A DNA stretch of 50,466 bases from Candidatus Melainabacteria bacterium (GCA_902168245.1 CABHPA010000021.1:1-50466); one strand, 5' to 3'. Shown: positions 8,021-17,412, counted from the stretch's first letter. The notes: generated from the sequence alone by a model not told the origin. Numbers and translations: made by a program.

Positions 8021-9652
8021 ATGTCTATCGAACAGAAAATAATTGGACAGGATACCGTTGGAGCATGCCTAACGCTTTCTAACAGCCTTTTTTCTCCGGA
8101 GATCGCTCCGCTGAAAAAGGTGAAAAAGCTGTTTGTGATCAATTCAAACCTGTATATCCGGAATTACCTGCAATCCGGCGTACTGGAATCGCTGGACGAT
8201 GGCGAGCTGTATGTCGTCGCGCATCGCAACATGGTTACCCTGGATGATGAATTGAAGAATCTGCCCAACTTCCTGGGGTTTTTCAGTTATAACCCCCGTG
8301 CCCACAAGCGTCATTATTTCCTGTCATTTGTATTAATGCATTATTTTCAGGAACGTTCCAAAACATTTCGGTGGAAGCTGGAGATGATGCGGGATAAATT
8401 GCGAAAGCAATGGGATCCGGAACGCGCGCGGCATTCGCGAACCCAACGACGACTGTACAAGTTTTTTCGGCTCTTTCTCAAGCCTGAACAATCTGCTCAA
8501 TGTAGTCTGGAGACAGCTTGCGGGCTGCTTAAACTGCGTACCCTGTGTTCGCTCAAGAAAAACAAGCCGTTCTGGCATTCCGTTTTTGGTCGCCCAGGTT
8601 TGGTGCAGTTATTTAAAGCCTGGTTTCGGGCTGCGGTTCCGCCAAATGCGGAGCTGGAAAAGCTGATTGCGGATCTTCGGCCCGATATCGTCCTGTTTCC
8701 CTCGAATGCGATTGACCCGGTTGGTAATGACCTGACCCGTCTGAAGCGGAAATACGGATATCAAACCCTATTTTTAATCGACAACTGGGATAACCTCTCC
8801 AGTAAATCCGTGTTTATTAGTCCGCCGGATTATTTAACCGTGTGGGGATCTCAAAGTCAGGAGCATGCCCGCGATATTCACCGGATTCCAGTAGACAGGG
8901 TGTTTCCAATCGGGACGCCACGGTTTGACCATTATTTTCAGGCGATGCGCCAGCCGCTGGAAAGCCCCTATCCAATTCCGTACGCGTTATATGTCGGGTG
9001 CCAGGTGTCCTTTGATGAGTTGGGTTCGTTGAAAGTATTGGATCGGGCGGTTGAGGAACTGAAACAGTCCGGCCTGCTGTCCCAGGCGTTCAAGATTATT
9101 TATCGTCCGCATCCATGGCGACGGCCACGGCAATGCCCAGACCTGTTCAAACCGGGTGCATACGCCCATGTCCAATTGGATGAGCAACTCAAGGGGTATT
9201 ATTATCAGTATAAGTTTGCCACGGATAAAAATGTCTTCCAGCCCGCTCTGGACTATTATCCCAAGCTCTTGAAAAACGCCAGCGTGGTTATGGGGCCGCT
9301 GACCACCATGCTGTTGGAGGCATCGTTGTTCCGTAAGCCGGTAATGGCCATTGCCTATGACGATGGCATCCATTTCACGAATCCCAAAAGCGCCCTGGCT
9401 TCGTATAGGCATTTTGAAGGCTTAACTGAATTGCCCGGCATGTTTTTCGCCCATGAGATGCCAGACATGCAGTCTCTGTTTAAAGACATTTTGCTTCAGC
9501 CCGACAAGGCAATTGACTGGGAACGGCATGAAACCATGTTGTCTTATTATCTCTATCGGGATGAAAAACCGTACACGCAGCGGTTAAAAGCGGTAGTGGG
9601 GCATGTGTTGGGCGCTGATGCTAAGCATCCGGGGAAATCAGCGCGGCCCTGA
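8021..9652 (+). CDS. GT-B / CDP-glycerol-transferase-like glycan synthesis protein
   Basis: A 543-residue soluble protein related to the GT-B superfamily used in capsule and teichoic-acid-like synthesis. Key blocks are LFLIDNWDNLSSKSVF, RVFPIGTPRFDHYF, KIIYRPHPWRRP (the RPHP motif of this superfamily) and VMGPLTTMLLEASLFRKPVMAI, the C-terminal donor-site element. The same WDNL(S/T)(S/T)K, GxPxFD and RPHP blocks occur in the protein at 10796-12220, so the two are paralogues. The last 32 bases overlap the oppositely oriented gene at 9621-10697. The transferred sugar or alditol is unknown. Confidence 0.65.
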   Translation: MSIEQKIIGQDTVGACLTLSNSLFSPEIAPLKKVKKLFVINSNLYIRNYLQSGVLESLDDGELYVVAHRNMVTLDDELKNLPNFLGFFSYNPRAHKRHYFLSFVLMHYFQERSKTFRWKLEMMRDKLRKQWDPERARHSRTQRRLYKFFRLFLKPEQSAQCSLETACGLLKLRTLCSLKKNKPFWHSVFGRPGLVQLFKAWFRAAVPPNAELEKLIADLRPDIVLFPSNAIDPVGNDLTRLKRKYGYQTLFLIDNWDNLSSKSVFISPPDYLTVWGSQSQEHARDIHRIPVDRVFPIGTPRFDHYFQAMRQPLESPYPIPYALYVGCQVSFDELGSLKVLDRAVEELKQSGLLSQAFKIIYRPHPWRRPRQCPDLFKPGAYAHVQLDEQLKGYYYQYKFATDKNVFQPALDYYPKLLKNASVVMGPLTTMLLEASLFRKPVMAIAYDDGIHFTNPKSALASYRHFEGLTELPGMFFAHEMPDMQSLFKDILLQPDKAIDWERHETMLSYYLYRDEKPYTQRLKAVVGHVLGADAKHPGKSARP

Positions 9653-10697
9653 TTACCGCCAGCGAGGGAACCACCCCGTAACCGCTTCGCATAACCTGTT
9701 GCAGGATATCCTCTTCCCATCGCAGCACCTGATCCGTTGTGCGATAGGGATAGAGGAGCGGATTGTTGTCAAAGCTCGTTCCGTCCCGTTGCGGCAGCGC
9801 CCTTTGACGGCGGTTCACGTTCAGGAAAAGGCTTTCAGGCTTGCAGCATCGGTAAATCAAATCAAAGTATCCATCAATGGCCTGTTTATCCATTTCCATA
9901 AAGGAATTGAAATTCAGGGCGATGCTGAAAAAGGAGCCATTTAACACGTGCAGGTGCGATGCGGGTATGAACGAAGCCGTTTGTTTGACCGGCGTAAATT
10001 CATAATTTTCCGCGCAGAAGCGAATGTCATATTCCGGCAGGTAGTTTGTGATTGTATAGGCCGCATTAACCAGCATCTCCGGAAGATCGACAATGGTGTA
10101 GCTTTGAACCAGGCCAAAGTTTTCAAGGAAAATCGCCAGGTTTCCGGCTCCGGCCCCTATCTCCAGAAAATCATGCGTTTGCCCAGGCCAGCGTTCATTG
10201 GAAATTTGCTGGATTAAACGGGCGTAGTAGAAGTGCCGTATATTGCTGAAGCTGGATGTTATCTTCAGTTTCGCCAGAGCGTTGACATAATCTTCCAGCA
10301 ACCCTTGCCGATCCAGAAACCTCAATCCCTGCGCATGTTCCAGAAGATTGGCGTCCTGTTTCAATTCCTTGCGAATGGCTTTTTGTTTCTGATCCAGTGT
10401 GTGCCACAATTGCCAGGCTTGCTGGAACGCTTCCTGACGATCCGGTTGCGGGCAGTCATCCGGCAAGTCGGTAAACCCATAACGCAACGAGCAAATCCCC
10501 TCCACGATTTCTTGTTCGGTTTTGCCGTGGATGTCCTGAATCAGGCCGGAAATCAGGCTGTTACCCAGCTCCCTTTCCCAGAACAGGCTCGGTTGATAAG
10601 CGGCGACCAGATCGCCCAGGCTCTCCATGTAGCGTTTCAGCTTGGGGTGAAGGTATTTGTTATGCGGCGCAAGCGTGTTCGGCGTCTGTAAATTCAT
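9621..10697 (-). CDS. Putative sugar O-methyltransferase (NanM-like), second copy
   Basis: A 358-residue SAM-dependent methyltransferase, paralogous to the one at 5823-6977. SAM motif I is DFLEIGAGAGNLAIF near residue 178, followed by YTIVDLPEMLVNA and the LNFNSFMEMD block. It is the only gene reading leftward between 3.8 and 34 kb apart from IS relics. It lies tail-to-tail with the GT-B gene, sharing 32 coding bases, and head-to-head (98-base gap) with the next rightward gene. Its separate orientation means it can be expressed independently, perhaps giving variable methylation of the glycan. Function on a sugar is inferred from the family and context. Confidence 0.75.
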   Translation of the reverse strand: MNLQTPNTLAPHNKYLHPKLKRYMESLGDLVAAYQPSLFWERELGNSLISGLIQDIHGKTEQEIVEGICSLRYGFTDLPDDCPQPDRQEAFQQAWQLWHTLDQKQKAIRKELKQDANLLEHAQGLRFLDRQGLLEDYVNALAKLKITSSFSNIRHFYYARLIQQISNERWPGQTHDFLEIGAGAGNLAIFLENFGLVQSYTIVDLPEMLVNAAYTITNYLPEYDIRFCAENYEFTPVKQTASFIPASHLHVLNGSFFSIALNFNSFMEMDKQAIDGYFDLIYRCCKPESLFLNVNRRQRALPQRDGTSFDNNPLLYPYRTTDQVLRWEEDILQQVMRSGYGVVPSLAVIRAALISPDA

Positions 10698-10795
10698 ACA
10701 ACTTATCGATACCTATAATTGGAGGAATGTCTCTGATAGAATGAAAGGATACTCCAAGCAGTCTTGTCCAGTGTACCTTTATCGTCAGAGTTCAA

Positions 10796-12220
10796 ATGAA
10801 TATTATTTTTGTATCACGTTCCAAAGCGCATTTCATCTATTATGAATCAATTCTATCTGCGCTTCTGGCGCATGGTCATCAGGTTCAACTGCTGTTCGAC
10901 AAAAAATGGAGTGAAAAGGCCACCGATACGGCGCTTCAAAGTTTTCTGGCTCAACAAAGCGGTATTCTGACGGGGGAAACGCTGCGGCGCGGCGGTTGGC
11001 TTGCTTATCCCATCTTGCTGATGCGGGAATTAAGAAGCTACCTGGATTACCTGCAACGCTCCGGTCAGTCTCCCTTCTATGCGGAGCGCTGGCGAAAATA
11101 CCTGCCAGCCTGGTTGGCGAAGCTGGTGCATACGCCATTGCTGGGGAAGTTTTTTCAAAGTCGTCTGTGTCTGAGTTTATTGGCAAAAGCTGAAACCCTT
11201 TTGCCTTCGGATGCGGGCATCGTTAATTCCCTGGAGGCGTCCCGGCCCGATCTGGTCATTGTAAGCCCTGGCAACATGCGCTTTTCGGAAGAAATTGAAT
11301 ATGTGAAGGCGGCGAAAAGCCTGAATATTCCCTCTTTTGTTCCGGTTTTGAGCTGGGATAATCTGACTACCAAAGGGCTGTTCCATGTGCTGCCGGATTG
11401 GATACTGGCCTGGAACGAAGCCCAGAAGCGCGAGGCCGTGGCGGTTCATGGCGCAAGTCCGGAGCGGGTTTTGGTGACTGGCGCCCCGTTTTTTGATAAA
11501 TGGTTTAATGGCCAAACCCTTGTGGAAGAAAGGGAAACCTTCTGTCTGAAGCTGGGTTTGTCTCCGGAGCGACCATATCTGGTTTATTTGGGTTCCTCCA
11601 AGAATATTGCGCGGGATGAAACCTGGCTGGTTCGCGCTATTTTGGAGCAAATCCGAAACTATCCGGATGAGCGCGTCCGGAGTTTTCAGCTCGTGGTTCG
11701 TCCCCATCCCGCCAATGCCGAGATTTATCGCAGTTTGGCAGACAGTCCGGATGTTGTGGTTTGGCCAAAAACAGGCAACCTGCCTGAAGATGCTGAGACG
11801 ACCAGTGTGTTGTACAATACCATGCGCCATAGTGTCGCCGCTGTAGGCTTAAATACTTCCGCCATGATTGACGCCATTTTATTGGACAAGCCCTGTTTTG
11901 CGATGCTGAGCGAGGAATATTCCCAAACACAATCGCAGGCAATGCATTTTCAGCATCTGCTGAGCGCCCGTGTGCTGGGCCTAGTGAAAGAGCCGGACGA
12001 ATTGGCTGAGAAGCTGGGGTTGCTATTGTTGCAAGGCATCGATCCGCAAGAGGAATGCCGTCGGCGGTTTATCCGCGAATTTGTCCGGCCGCACGGGTTG
12101 GACGTCAGCGCGGGCGAGATGGCTGTCCGGCAAATCAAGGAGGTTTGCTCCAAAATACTTCCTGAAAATCTGGTTAGGCAGGAATCCCAAGAGAAATTAC
12201 CGGCAATTATGAAAGGTTAA
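10796..12220 (+). CDS. GT-B / CDP-glycerol-transferase-like glycan synthesis protein, paralogue
   Basis: A 474-residue GT-B-like protein starting MNIIFVSRSKAHF. Diagnostic blocks are VPVLSWDNLTTKGLF, RVLVTGAPFFDKWF, LVVRPHPANAE and VGLNTSAMIDAILLDKPCFAM. These match the protein at 8021-9652 in order and spacing. It probably transfers a sugar or polyol phosphate in the cytosol during surface polymer synthesis. The 98-base gap to the divergent methyltransferase gene contains a TATAAT (10714-10719) without a convincing -35 box. It begins a co-directional set, with the next gene only six bases downstream. Confidence 0.65.
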   Translation: MNIIFVSRSKAHFIYYESILSALLAHGHQVQLLFDKKWSEKATDTALQSFLAQQSGILTGETLRRGGWLAYPILLMRELRSYLDYLQRSGQSPFYAERWRKYLPAWLAKLVHTPLLGKFFQSRLCLSLLAKAETLLPSDAGIVNSLEASRPDLVIVSPGNMRFSEEIEYVKAAKSLNIPSFVPVLSWDNLTTKGLFHVLPDWILAWNEAQKREAVAVHGASPERVLVTGAPFFDKWFNGQTLVEERETFCLKLGLSPERPYLVYLGSSKNIARDETWLVRAILEQIRNYPDERVRSFQLVVRPHPANAEIYRSLADSPDVVVWPKTGNLPEDAETTSVLYNTMRHSVAAVGLNTSAMIDAILLDKPCFAMLSEEYSQTQSQAMHFQHLLSARVLGLVKEPDELAEKLGLLLLQGIDPQEECRRRFIREFVRPHGLDVSAGEMAVRQIKEVCSKILPENLVRQESQEKLPAIMKG

Positions 12221-12226
12221 CCGGCA

Positions 12227-13711
12227 TTGAAAACGGTTCTGTTTTATTCCGTCAATACGCTCCTCAATACCACCAACTTTGCTGCCGAACTGGAGTTGAT
12301 GGCCAATCACCTTGAGGCCGGGGATCGGGTGTTGGTGGTTCGTTGCAAGGGGCAGTTGGCTTCTTGCCATACCAATGTTGAACATTGGATGAGTCGTTGT
12401 TATCAATGCACAACCAAGTTTCAGGCGGGTACTCAAAAAATTGGGCTGCCTGCGGCTTCCATTGTTTCTTTTCCTGAAAATCTGAAGATCTCCTATGATT
12501 TTTTGCCCCAAAGCTTTGACACGCTGGATGAACTCAAAAAATTCCAGGTGGAAGGCGTGGATATTGGGGCCGGGGTGGCTTCGTCCTTAATTTCGGAGTT
12601 CAAGGACCACAAGTTTTCCCCAAAGGCGCATCGGGAAAACGTTTACCGGAAATTACGCATGGCTTACTATGTTTATGAGGCTTGGAAGCAGGTTTTAGGG
12701 CAGGTTCAGCCTGATTTGGTCTACTTGTTCAACGGGCGCCTGGCTGAGTCGCGGCCAGTATTGAGGCTATGCCAGCTAAACGGGGTTGAATGCAGAACCA
12801 TTGAGCGCGCCGGGGAGTTTGGCCGGTATAATATTTACCCCAACACCCTGCCTCATGATCTGGACTATAACAAGCGACAGATTCAAGTATACTGGGACTC
12901 GGCTGACAGGCAAGCGCGCGAGGAGCAAGGGGCAAGCTGGTTCCAGAGACGCCAGAATGGTAAGGATCAAGGGAAGCCCTCATTCATCAAGTCGCAAAAA
13001 CGGGGAAGCCTGCCTGAAGGCTTTGATCCGCAGAAAAGAAATATCGTGTTTTTCAACTCTTCGGAATTTGAATACGCAACCATTAAAGGTTGGCAATTGC
13101 CCTTTTATCATGATCAGAACGATGCGATCATGGCCATCTATGAGTCGGTGCGGGCGCATCCCCAGGGCGATGATATCCACTTTTGGTTGCGGGTTCACCC
13201 GAATCTAAGGCGCGGTAGGCATAACCAGCAGATGCGTGAAATCAAGAAAATGGAACACGCGAACCTGAGCAGGTTTAATATTATTGGCCCGGAATTGTCA
13301 ATTGACAGTTATGCGTTAATGGACGCCTGCGAAAAAGTCATCAGTTTCAGCTCAACAATGGGGGTTGAGGCATGCTTCCGTAAAAAGCCGTCTATTCTGA
13401 TAGGGCATGCGTTTTATGAGGATTTGGACTGCTGTTATTTGCCGGGCAGCCATGAGGAATTGCTCAGTTTGCTTCTGGCGCCGCAATTGCCAGCCAAACC
13501 GCAAGAAAGCGCCCTGAAGTACGGTTACTATATGATGACCAACGGGTATCCGTTTAAAAAGTTCAAGCAAACCGATTACCAGGATGGGCTTTTTATGGGT
13601 GAGCCAATCCATTCGGGCGAATCCCGGTTGATTGGCTATTGCTATTACAAAACCCTGAAAAAATTCGATAAGTTGAAAAAAAGTATCCAGGCATTGACTG
13701 CTGGTACTTGA
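12227..13711 (+). CDS. Capsule-biosynthesis-like protein (KpsS/KpsC-like GT-B fold)
   Basis: Read from a TTG start at 12227 with an AAAGG site 10 bases upstream, giving 494 residues beginning MKTVLFYSVNTL. The C-terminal half has FWLRVHPNLRRG (the RxHP block) and KVISFSSTMGVEACFRKKPS, typical of the capsule polysaccharide synthesis superfamily. The middle has an EfG-type segment (ERAGEFGRYNI). Cysteines in RCYQCTTKF near residue 60 are unusual and could bind a metal. It sits between a GT-B gene and a methyltransferase in a tight row. A role as a transferase for an ulosonic acid, as with KpsC/KpsS, would fit the CMP-sugar operon downstream, but this is inference. Confidence 0.6.
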   Translation: MKTVLFYSVNTLLNTTNFAAELELMANHLEAGDRVLVVRCKGQLASCHTNVEHWMSRCYQCTTKFQAGTQKIGLPAASIVSFPENLKISYDFLPQSFDTLDELKKFQVEGVDIGAGVASSLISEFKDHKFSPKAHRENVYRKLRMAYYVYEAWKQVLGQVQPDLVYLFNGRLAESRPVLRLCQLNGVECRTIERAGEFGRYNIYPNTLPHDLDYNKRQIQVYWDSADRQAREEQGASWFQRRQNGKDQGKPSFIKSQKRGSLPEGFDPQKRNIVFFNSSEFEYATIKGWQLPFYHDQNDAIMAIYESVRAHPQGDDIHFWLRVHPNLRRGRHNQQMREIKKMEHANLSRFNIIGPELSIDSYALMDACEKVISFSSTMGVEACFRKKPSILIGHAFYEDLDCCYLPGSHEELLSLLLAPQLPAKPQESALKYGYYMMTNGYPFKKFKQTDYQDGLFMGEPIHSGESRLIGYCYYKTLKKFDKLKKSIQALTAGT

Positions 13712-13724
13712 GTGGAGTCCGGAT

Positions 13725-14669
13725 ATGCCATTACCAACTGCCCTTAATAAAAGCATCAAAAGCCTTGCAAAGCGCTTGGGCTATGTGGTTTTTCATAAAA
13801 GTGAACTGGATATCAGCGAGGGCTGCCTGCTGCTTCGATACAAGCAGAATGAATACACTCCTTTTGGCAAAAAACGGTTAGATAACCCGAAGGGAGTTGA
13901 ATTGCTAAAAAAGCTGCTTCCTGTTGGCTATGTCTTAAAACAGAAACAGGAAATTGTTGTCCTGAAGGAAGGCTATCACTATGTCCCTGATATTTACGGC
14001 AAATCGGCCAATAAACTGAGCGATATCCGTGAGGAAGAAACGTTTTTCGATTTGGCGAACGCGGTTTATGAGCAGCAAACGTCTTGCCTTTATTTCGATC
14101 GACTGCATGTTCTGTACCAGGCCGCAGGCAACGTAATTCGCAATGCCCCGCCGGAGCGTCGTTTGAATTTTATAGAAGTGGGTGTTTACAAAGGGGGAGG
14201 TACTTACTTTCTGGCGAGTGTGGCGGAGCGATTGGCCAAAGGCCGGGTTCAACTGTTTGCCGTCGATACTTTTTCGGGCCACGACAAGCAGGATTTGCCA
14301 TACGGCGAAGAGGGAAAGCACAACGAGCAGCGTTTCACGGACACCGCCTTTGAATCGGTGCAAGCGTACCTGAAGGAATTTCCCAATGTGGCGGTTCTGC
14401 AAGGGCGCATTCAGGATCGCGCCGAGCGATTGGCCGACCTGACGTTTGACCTAGTGCATCTGGATGTGGATATTTATCTGCCCACGCTGTTTTCCCTCCG
14501 TTTTTTCGGGGAGCGGCTCAACCCCGGCGGCATTATCATCGTGGATGACTATAATTACCGAACTTGCCCTGGGATAAAGCAGGCAATCGATGAGTACCTC
14601 AGCGAAACGCCTTTCAGTTTTTATAAGGTTGAGTTGTTGTCGGGGCAATGTTTGCTGATTAGGCGCTAG
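13725..14669 (+). CDS. TylF/MycF-like class I O-methyltransferase
   Basis: A 314-residue protein whose C-terminal 200 residues are a SAM-dependent methyltransferase of the macrocin-O-methyltransferase type. Motif I is FIEVGVYKGGGTYFLAS (near residue 146), followed by LFAVDTFSGH. A predicted metal-binding acidic pair lies in LVHLDVDIYLPT and GGIIIVDDYNY. Family members methylate sugar hydroxyls and use Mg2+. The first 110 residues are an unassigned basic extension. It follows the capsule-like gene by 13 bases and closes the first rightward gene set; a 275-base gap with its own promoter then precedes the NeuB operon. Confidence 0.72.
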   Translation: MPLPTALNKSIKSLAKRLGYVVFHKSELDISEGCLLLRYKQNEYTPFGKKRLDNPKGVELLKKLLPVGYVLKQKQEIVVLKEGYHYVPDIYGKSANKLSDIREEETFFDLANAVYEQQTSCLYFDRLHVLYQAAGNVIRNAPPERRLNFIEVGVYKGGGTYFLASVAERLAKGRVQLFAVDTFSGHDKQDLPYGEEGKHNEQRFTDTAFESVQAYLKEFPNVAVLQGRIQDRAERLADLTFDLVHLDVDIYLPTLFSLRFFGERLNPGGIIIVDDYNYRTCPGIKQAIDEYLSETPFSFYKVELLSGQCLLIRR

Positions 14670-14731
14670 GACTTGTATTACCTGCTTTGAAGAAAAATCA
14701 GGGGTATTTTTGAAAATATTGGAGTATCATG

Positions 14732-14759
14732 TTGACGTTGGCTCGGCTTTCGTTAGAAT
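14732..14759 (+). promoter_or_regulatory. Sigma70-type promoter for the NeuB-like operon
   Basis: TTGACG (14732-14737), 16 bases, then TAGAAT (14754-14759). The first ATG of the operon is at 14945, which leaves an AT-rich untranslated leader of about 180 bases. No clear riboswitch fold is seen in the leader by eye. The gap (14670-14944) holds no convincing gene. Confidence 0.55.
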
Positions 14760-14944
14760 TTTTATTTGTGAATTCTTGTAAAATTAAGATATCGCTGTTC
14801 TCTTGTTGAGCTTCTGGGTATTTTCTGGAGATACTTTTATGTATAGTAAGTGACTGGCTTGGGCTATTTGTTGCTGATGCTACAGGGTTGATGCGCTGGA
14901 ACATCAAGAATTGAGACATCAATAAAAGTGGAGTTGTAAATTTA

Positions 14945-16024
14945 ATGCTTCGAGAAATGAAATTGGGGTCAACCGTAATTAATGACAATAGCGATTGCTT
15001 TGTGATTGCGGAAGTGGGGCATAACCACCAGGGGAGCGTGGAAACCTGCAAAGAGATTTTTAAGGCGGCCCAGGCGAGCGGAGCCCATGCGGTCAAATTG
15101 CAGAAACGCGACAACAAAAGCCTTTACACCAAGGCTTATTACGATATGGCCTACAACTCCGAAAACGCGTATGCCCCTACCTATGGGCTGCATCGGGAGG
15201 CGCTTGAGTTCGGGATGGCGGAATACCGAGATCTGAAACAATACGCCGAGGAGCTTGGCCTGATTTTTTTCTCCACCGCGTTTGACTTTAAAAGCGCTGA
15301 TTTTTTAGCCGAGCTGGATATTCCCTGTTATAAAATCGCTTCGGGCGATTTGACCAATACGCCGCTGCTGCGTCACGTGGCTTCCATTGGCAAGCCGGTT
15401 ATTATCAGCACCGGCGCTGGCGCCCTGGAAGACGTAATCCGGGCCTATGACGCCATTATGCAAATCAACCCGCAATTGGCCATTTTGCAATGCACCGCCT
15501 CTTACCCCAGTCAGTTTGAGGAAATGGGGTTGAATGTTATTTCGACTTATCGCGAGGCGTTTCCAGATGCTGTGGTGGGTCTTTCTTCCCATGACAACGG
15601 CATTGCGATGGCTGTAGCCGCCTATGTGCTGGGTGGCCGCATTGTGGAAAAACATTTCACTCTGAACCGGACGATGAAGGGAACAGATCATGCTTTTTCC
15701 CTGGAACCGCTGGGATTGTCCAAAATGGTGCGCGATCTGAAGCGGGTTCGCGTGGCTTTGGGCAACGGGCAAAAAACCGTGCTGGAATCCGAAAAGCCCG
15801 CCCTGGCCAAAATGGGCAAGAAGATTGTGGCCACCAAGGCTTTTCCTGTCGGTCATATCCTTCAGGAAGGAGATTTGGCGTTCAAATCTCCCGGTGACGG
15901 ACTGCTCCCTTATTTCGCCGATCAGCTCTACGGGAAACCCCTCAAGGTTGCGCTAACGGAAGATGAGGCGTTGTCGCTGGAAATGGTTGCCGCAACCACA
16001 TCCGGGGCCGTGACCGCCAACTGA
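14945..16024 (+). CDS. NeuB-like sugar-acid synthase (nonulosonate synthase family)
   Basis: Condenses phosphoenolpyruvate with an aldose to give a 3-deoxy-2-ulosonic acid. The N-terminal TIM-barrel domain has CFVIAEVGHNHQGS, the catalytic region KLQKRDN, YKIASGDLTN, VIISTGAG, LQCTASYPS and VGLSSHDNG, plus VEKHFTLNRTMKGTDHAFS, all conserved in NeuB, LegI and PseI. The C-terminal 60 residues form an SAF antifreeze-like domain (KKIVATKAFPVGHILQEGDL). Length (359) is normal. A weak GGAG site precedes the ATG. It is first of six tightly packed genes. The usual partners that make N-acetylmannosamine or di-N-acetyl-bacillosamine precursors are absent here, so the substrate is open. Confidence 0.88.
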   Translation: MLREMKLGSTVINDNSDCFVIAEVGHNHQGSVETCKEIFKAAQASGAHAVKLQKRDNKSLYTKAYYDMAYNSENAYAPTYGLHREALEFGMAEYRDLKQYAEELGLIFFSTAFDFKSADFLAELDIPCYKIASGDLTNTPLLRHVASIGKPVIISTGAGALEDVIRAYDAIMQINPQLAILQCTASYPSQFEEMGLNVISTYREAFPDAVVGLSSHDNGIAMAVAAYVLGGRIVEKHFTLNRTMKGTDHAFSLEPLGLSKMVRDLKRVRVALGNGQKTVLESEKPALAKMGKKIVATKAFPVGHILQEGDLAFKSPGDGLLPYFADQLYGKPLKVALTEDEALSLEMVAATTSGAVTAN

Positions 16025-16043
16025 TCGACAAGCCTGCCTGCAG

Positions 16044-16589
16044 ATGAATCCAAGTCCTTTCAAAGCGCCAAACCCGGAAGCCCAAGCGGTCGGCTTGGTC
16101 TGCTTCGATTTTGATGGCGTATTTACCGATAATACCGTCTGGGTATCGGAGGACGGCAAAGAAAGCGTTCGGTGCTGGCGAAGCGACGGCCTGGGTCTGG
16201 AAAAATTGCGGGCGCTGGGCCTGCCGGTATGGGTGTTAAGCACCGAGGCAAACCCGGTTGTCACGAGGCGCTGCCAAAAATTGAAAGTCAATTGCCGTCA
16301 GAACCTGCCGGATAAACGGCAAGCGCTGTTAGCGCTTGCGGAAGAGTTGAATATTCCGCTGGAACAGGTTTTGTATGTCGGAAATGATATTAATGACCTG
16401 GGCTGTTTGCAGGTGGCTGGCGTTCCCGTGGTGGTGAAAGACGCGCACCCGGACGTTTTGTTTGCGGCAAAGTACCAAACGGCTCTGCCGGGCGGTTTCG
16501 GCGCGGTGCGGGAAGTGTGCGACTGGCTGGTAAATTGCAGGCAGCCATCAAACTCCGTAACTGATCAAGCGTTAACCGGGAGCCTCTAA
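16044..16589 (+). CDS. KdsC-like HAD-superfamily phosphatase
   Basis: A 181-residue HAD hydrolase of the KdsC / NeuA-C-terminal type, which removes phosphate from a 3-deoxy-ulosonate phosphate. The nucleophile motif is CFDFDGVFTDN, motif II is VLSTEANPVV, and the Mg2+ motif is YVGNDINDLGCL. It has no cap domain, as in KdsC. It follows the synthase by 19 bases. Its presence suggests that the synthase makes a phosphorylated product, as NeuB enzymes acting on 6-phosphates and KdsA do. An alternative is a NeuA-linked HAD domain acting as structural partner. Confidence 0.85.
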   Translation: MNPSPFKAPNPEAQAVGLVCFDFDGVFTDNTVWVSEDGKESVRCWRSDGLGLEKLRALGLPVWVLSTEANPVVTRRCQKLKVNCRQNLPDKRQALLALAEELNIPLEQVLYVGNDINDLGCLQVAGVPVVVKDAHPDVLFAAKYQTALPGGFGAVREVCDWLVNCRQPSNSVTDQALTGSL

Positions 16590-16593
16590 TGCC

Positions 16594-17412
16594 ATGAACG
16601 CCGTATTGGAGCAGTTTGCGTTAACCGGCAAAGTGGCCGTGGTGACGGGTGGTTTTGGCAAGCTGGGATCTGTTTGGAGCCGTGCGCTTCTGGAGGCGGG
16701 TGCAAAGGTTGCCCTGCTGGACAAGCCTGATATTCTCCCGTCAGAGGAGGCGCTTACGTTGCAGCGGCAATTTGGAGAGGAACGGCTACGGTTTTATCAG
16801 GCCGATGTGATTGATCGCCCTTCTCTTGAGATTGCCTGCCACCACATTGAAGACCAGTTGGGCTTGGTTGACGTTTTGGTGAATAACGCGGGCATTGACC
16901 AACCGCCTGCCAAGGTTCGAAACGATCGCTTGCAGGATATTCCCTTTGCAGCCTTCACCACGGTGATGGACGTGAATACCGCCGGAAGTTTCCTCTGTAT
17001 GCAGGTGTTTGGGGGCAGTATGTTGAAACATGCCTTCGGCAGCATTATTAATATCGGTTCGCTGTATGCGTCCGTTTCTCCTGACGCTCGGTTTTATGAC
17101 CATATTGAAACCGATCCGCCTTTTATCAAGCCGCCTGCTTATGGCGCCTCGAAAGCGGCCCTGGTGAACCTGAGCCGATATTTCGCCACGCATTGGGCGC
17201 CGCAGGGCATTCGGGTCAACGTATTATCGCCGGGCGGCGTGGAAGGGAACCAGGATGAGGCCTTCAAGGCGAAATTCCAGCACCGGGTTCCCATGGGTAA
17301 AATGGCCCAGGTGGATGATCTGGCTGGCCCGCTGGTTTTTCTGGCCAGCGATGCCTCCCGTTATGTGACCGGAACCGAATTAATTGTCGATGGGGGATTT
17401 ACAGCATGGTAA
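16594..17412 (+). CDS. Short-chain dehydrogenase/reductase (SDR), glycan pathway
   Basis: Classical SDR of 272 residues. The cofactor motif is VAVVTGGFGKLGS, followed by DVLVNNAGID, a catalytic Ser in SIINIGSLYAS and YGASKAALVNLSR with the Tyr-x-x-x-Lys pair. The C-terminus TGTELIVDGGF is typical. An insertion around residues 165-185 carries a YDHIETDPPF-like stretch often seen in SDRs of flagellin or nonulosonate islands (PtmA-like). It starts 4 bases after the phosphatase gene, and its end overlaps the next gene by 7 bases. The substrate is unknown; oxidation or reduction of a hydroxyl of the acid or of its precursor is likely. Confidence 0.82.
   Translation: MNAVLEQFALTGKVAVVTGGFGKLGSVWSRALLEAGAKVALLDKPDILPSEEALTLQRQFGEERLRFYQADVIDRPSLEIACHHIEDQLGLVDVLVNNAGIDQPPAKVRNDRLQDIPFAAFTTVMDVNTAGSFLCMQVFGGSMLKHAFGSIINIGSLYASVSPDARFYDHIETDPPFIKPPAYGASKAALVNLSRYFATHWAPQGIRVNVLSPGGVEGNQDEAFKAKFQHRVPMGKMAQVDDLAGPLVFLASDASRYVTGTELIVDGGFTAW

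Noticed and set aside
10687..10719. Promoter for the 10796 gene built on the TATAAT at 10714-10719
   Set aside because: No acceptable -35 box is found at 16-18 bases; only the -10 match is real.
14698..15117. Leftward 139-codon frame over the NeuB leader
   Set aside because: It overlaps the NeuB start antisense and shows no domain, and the region contains a good rightward promoter.
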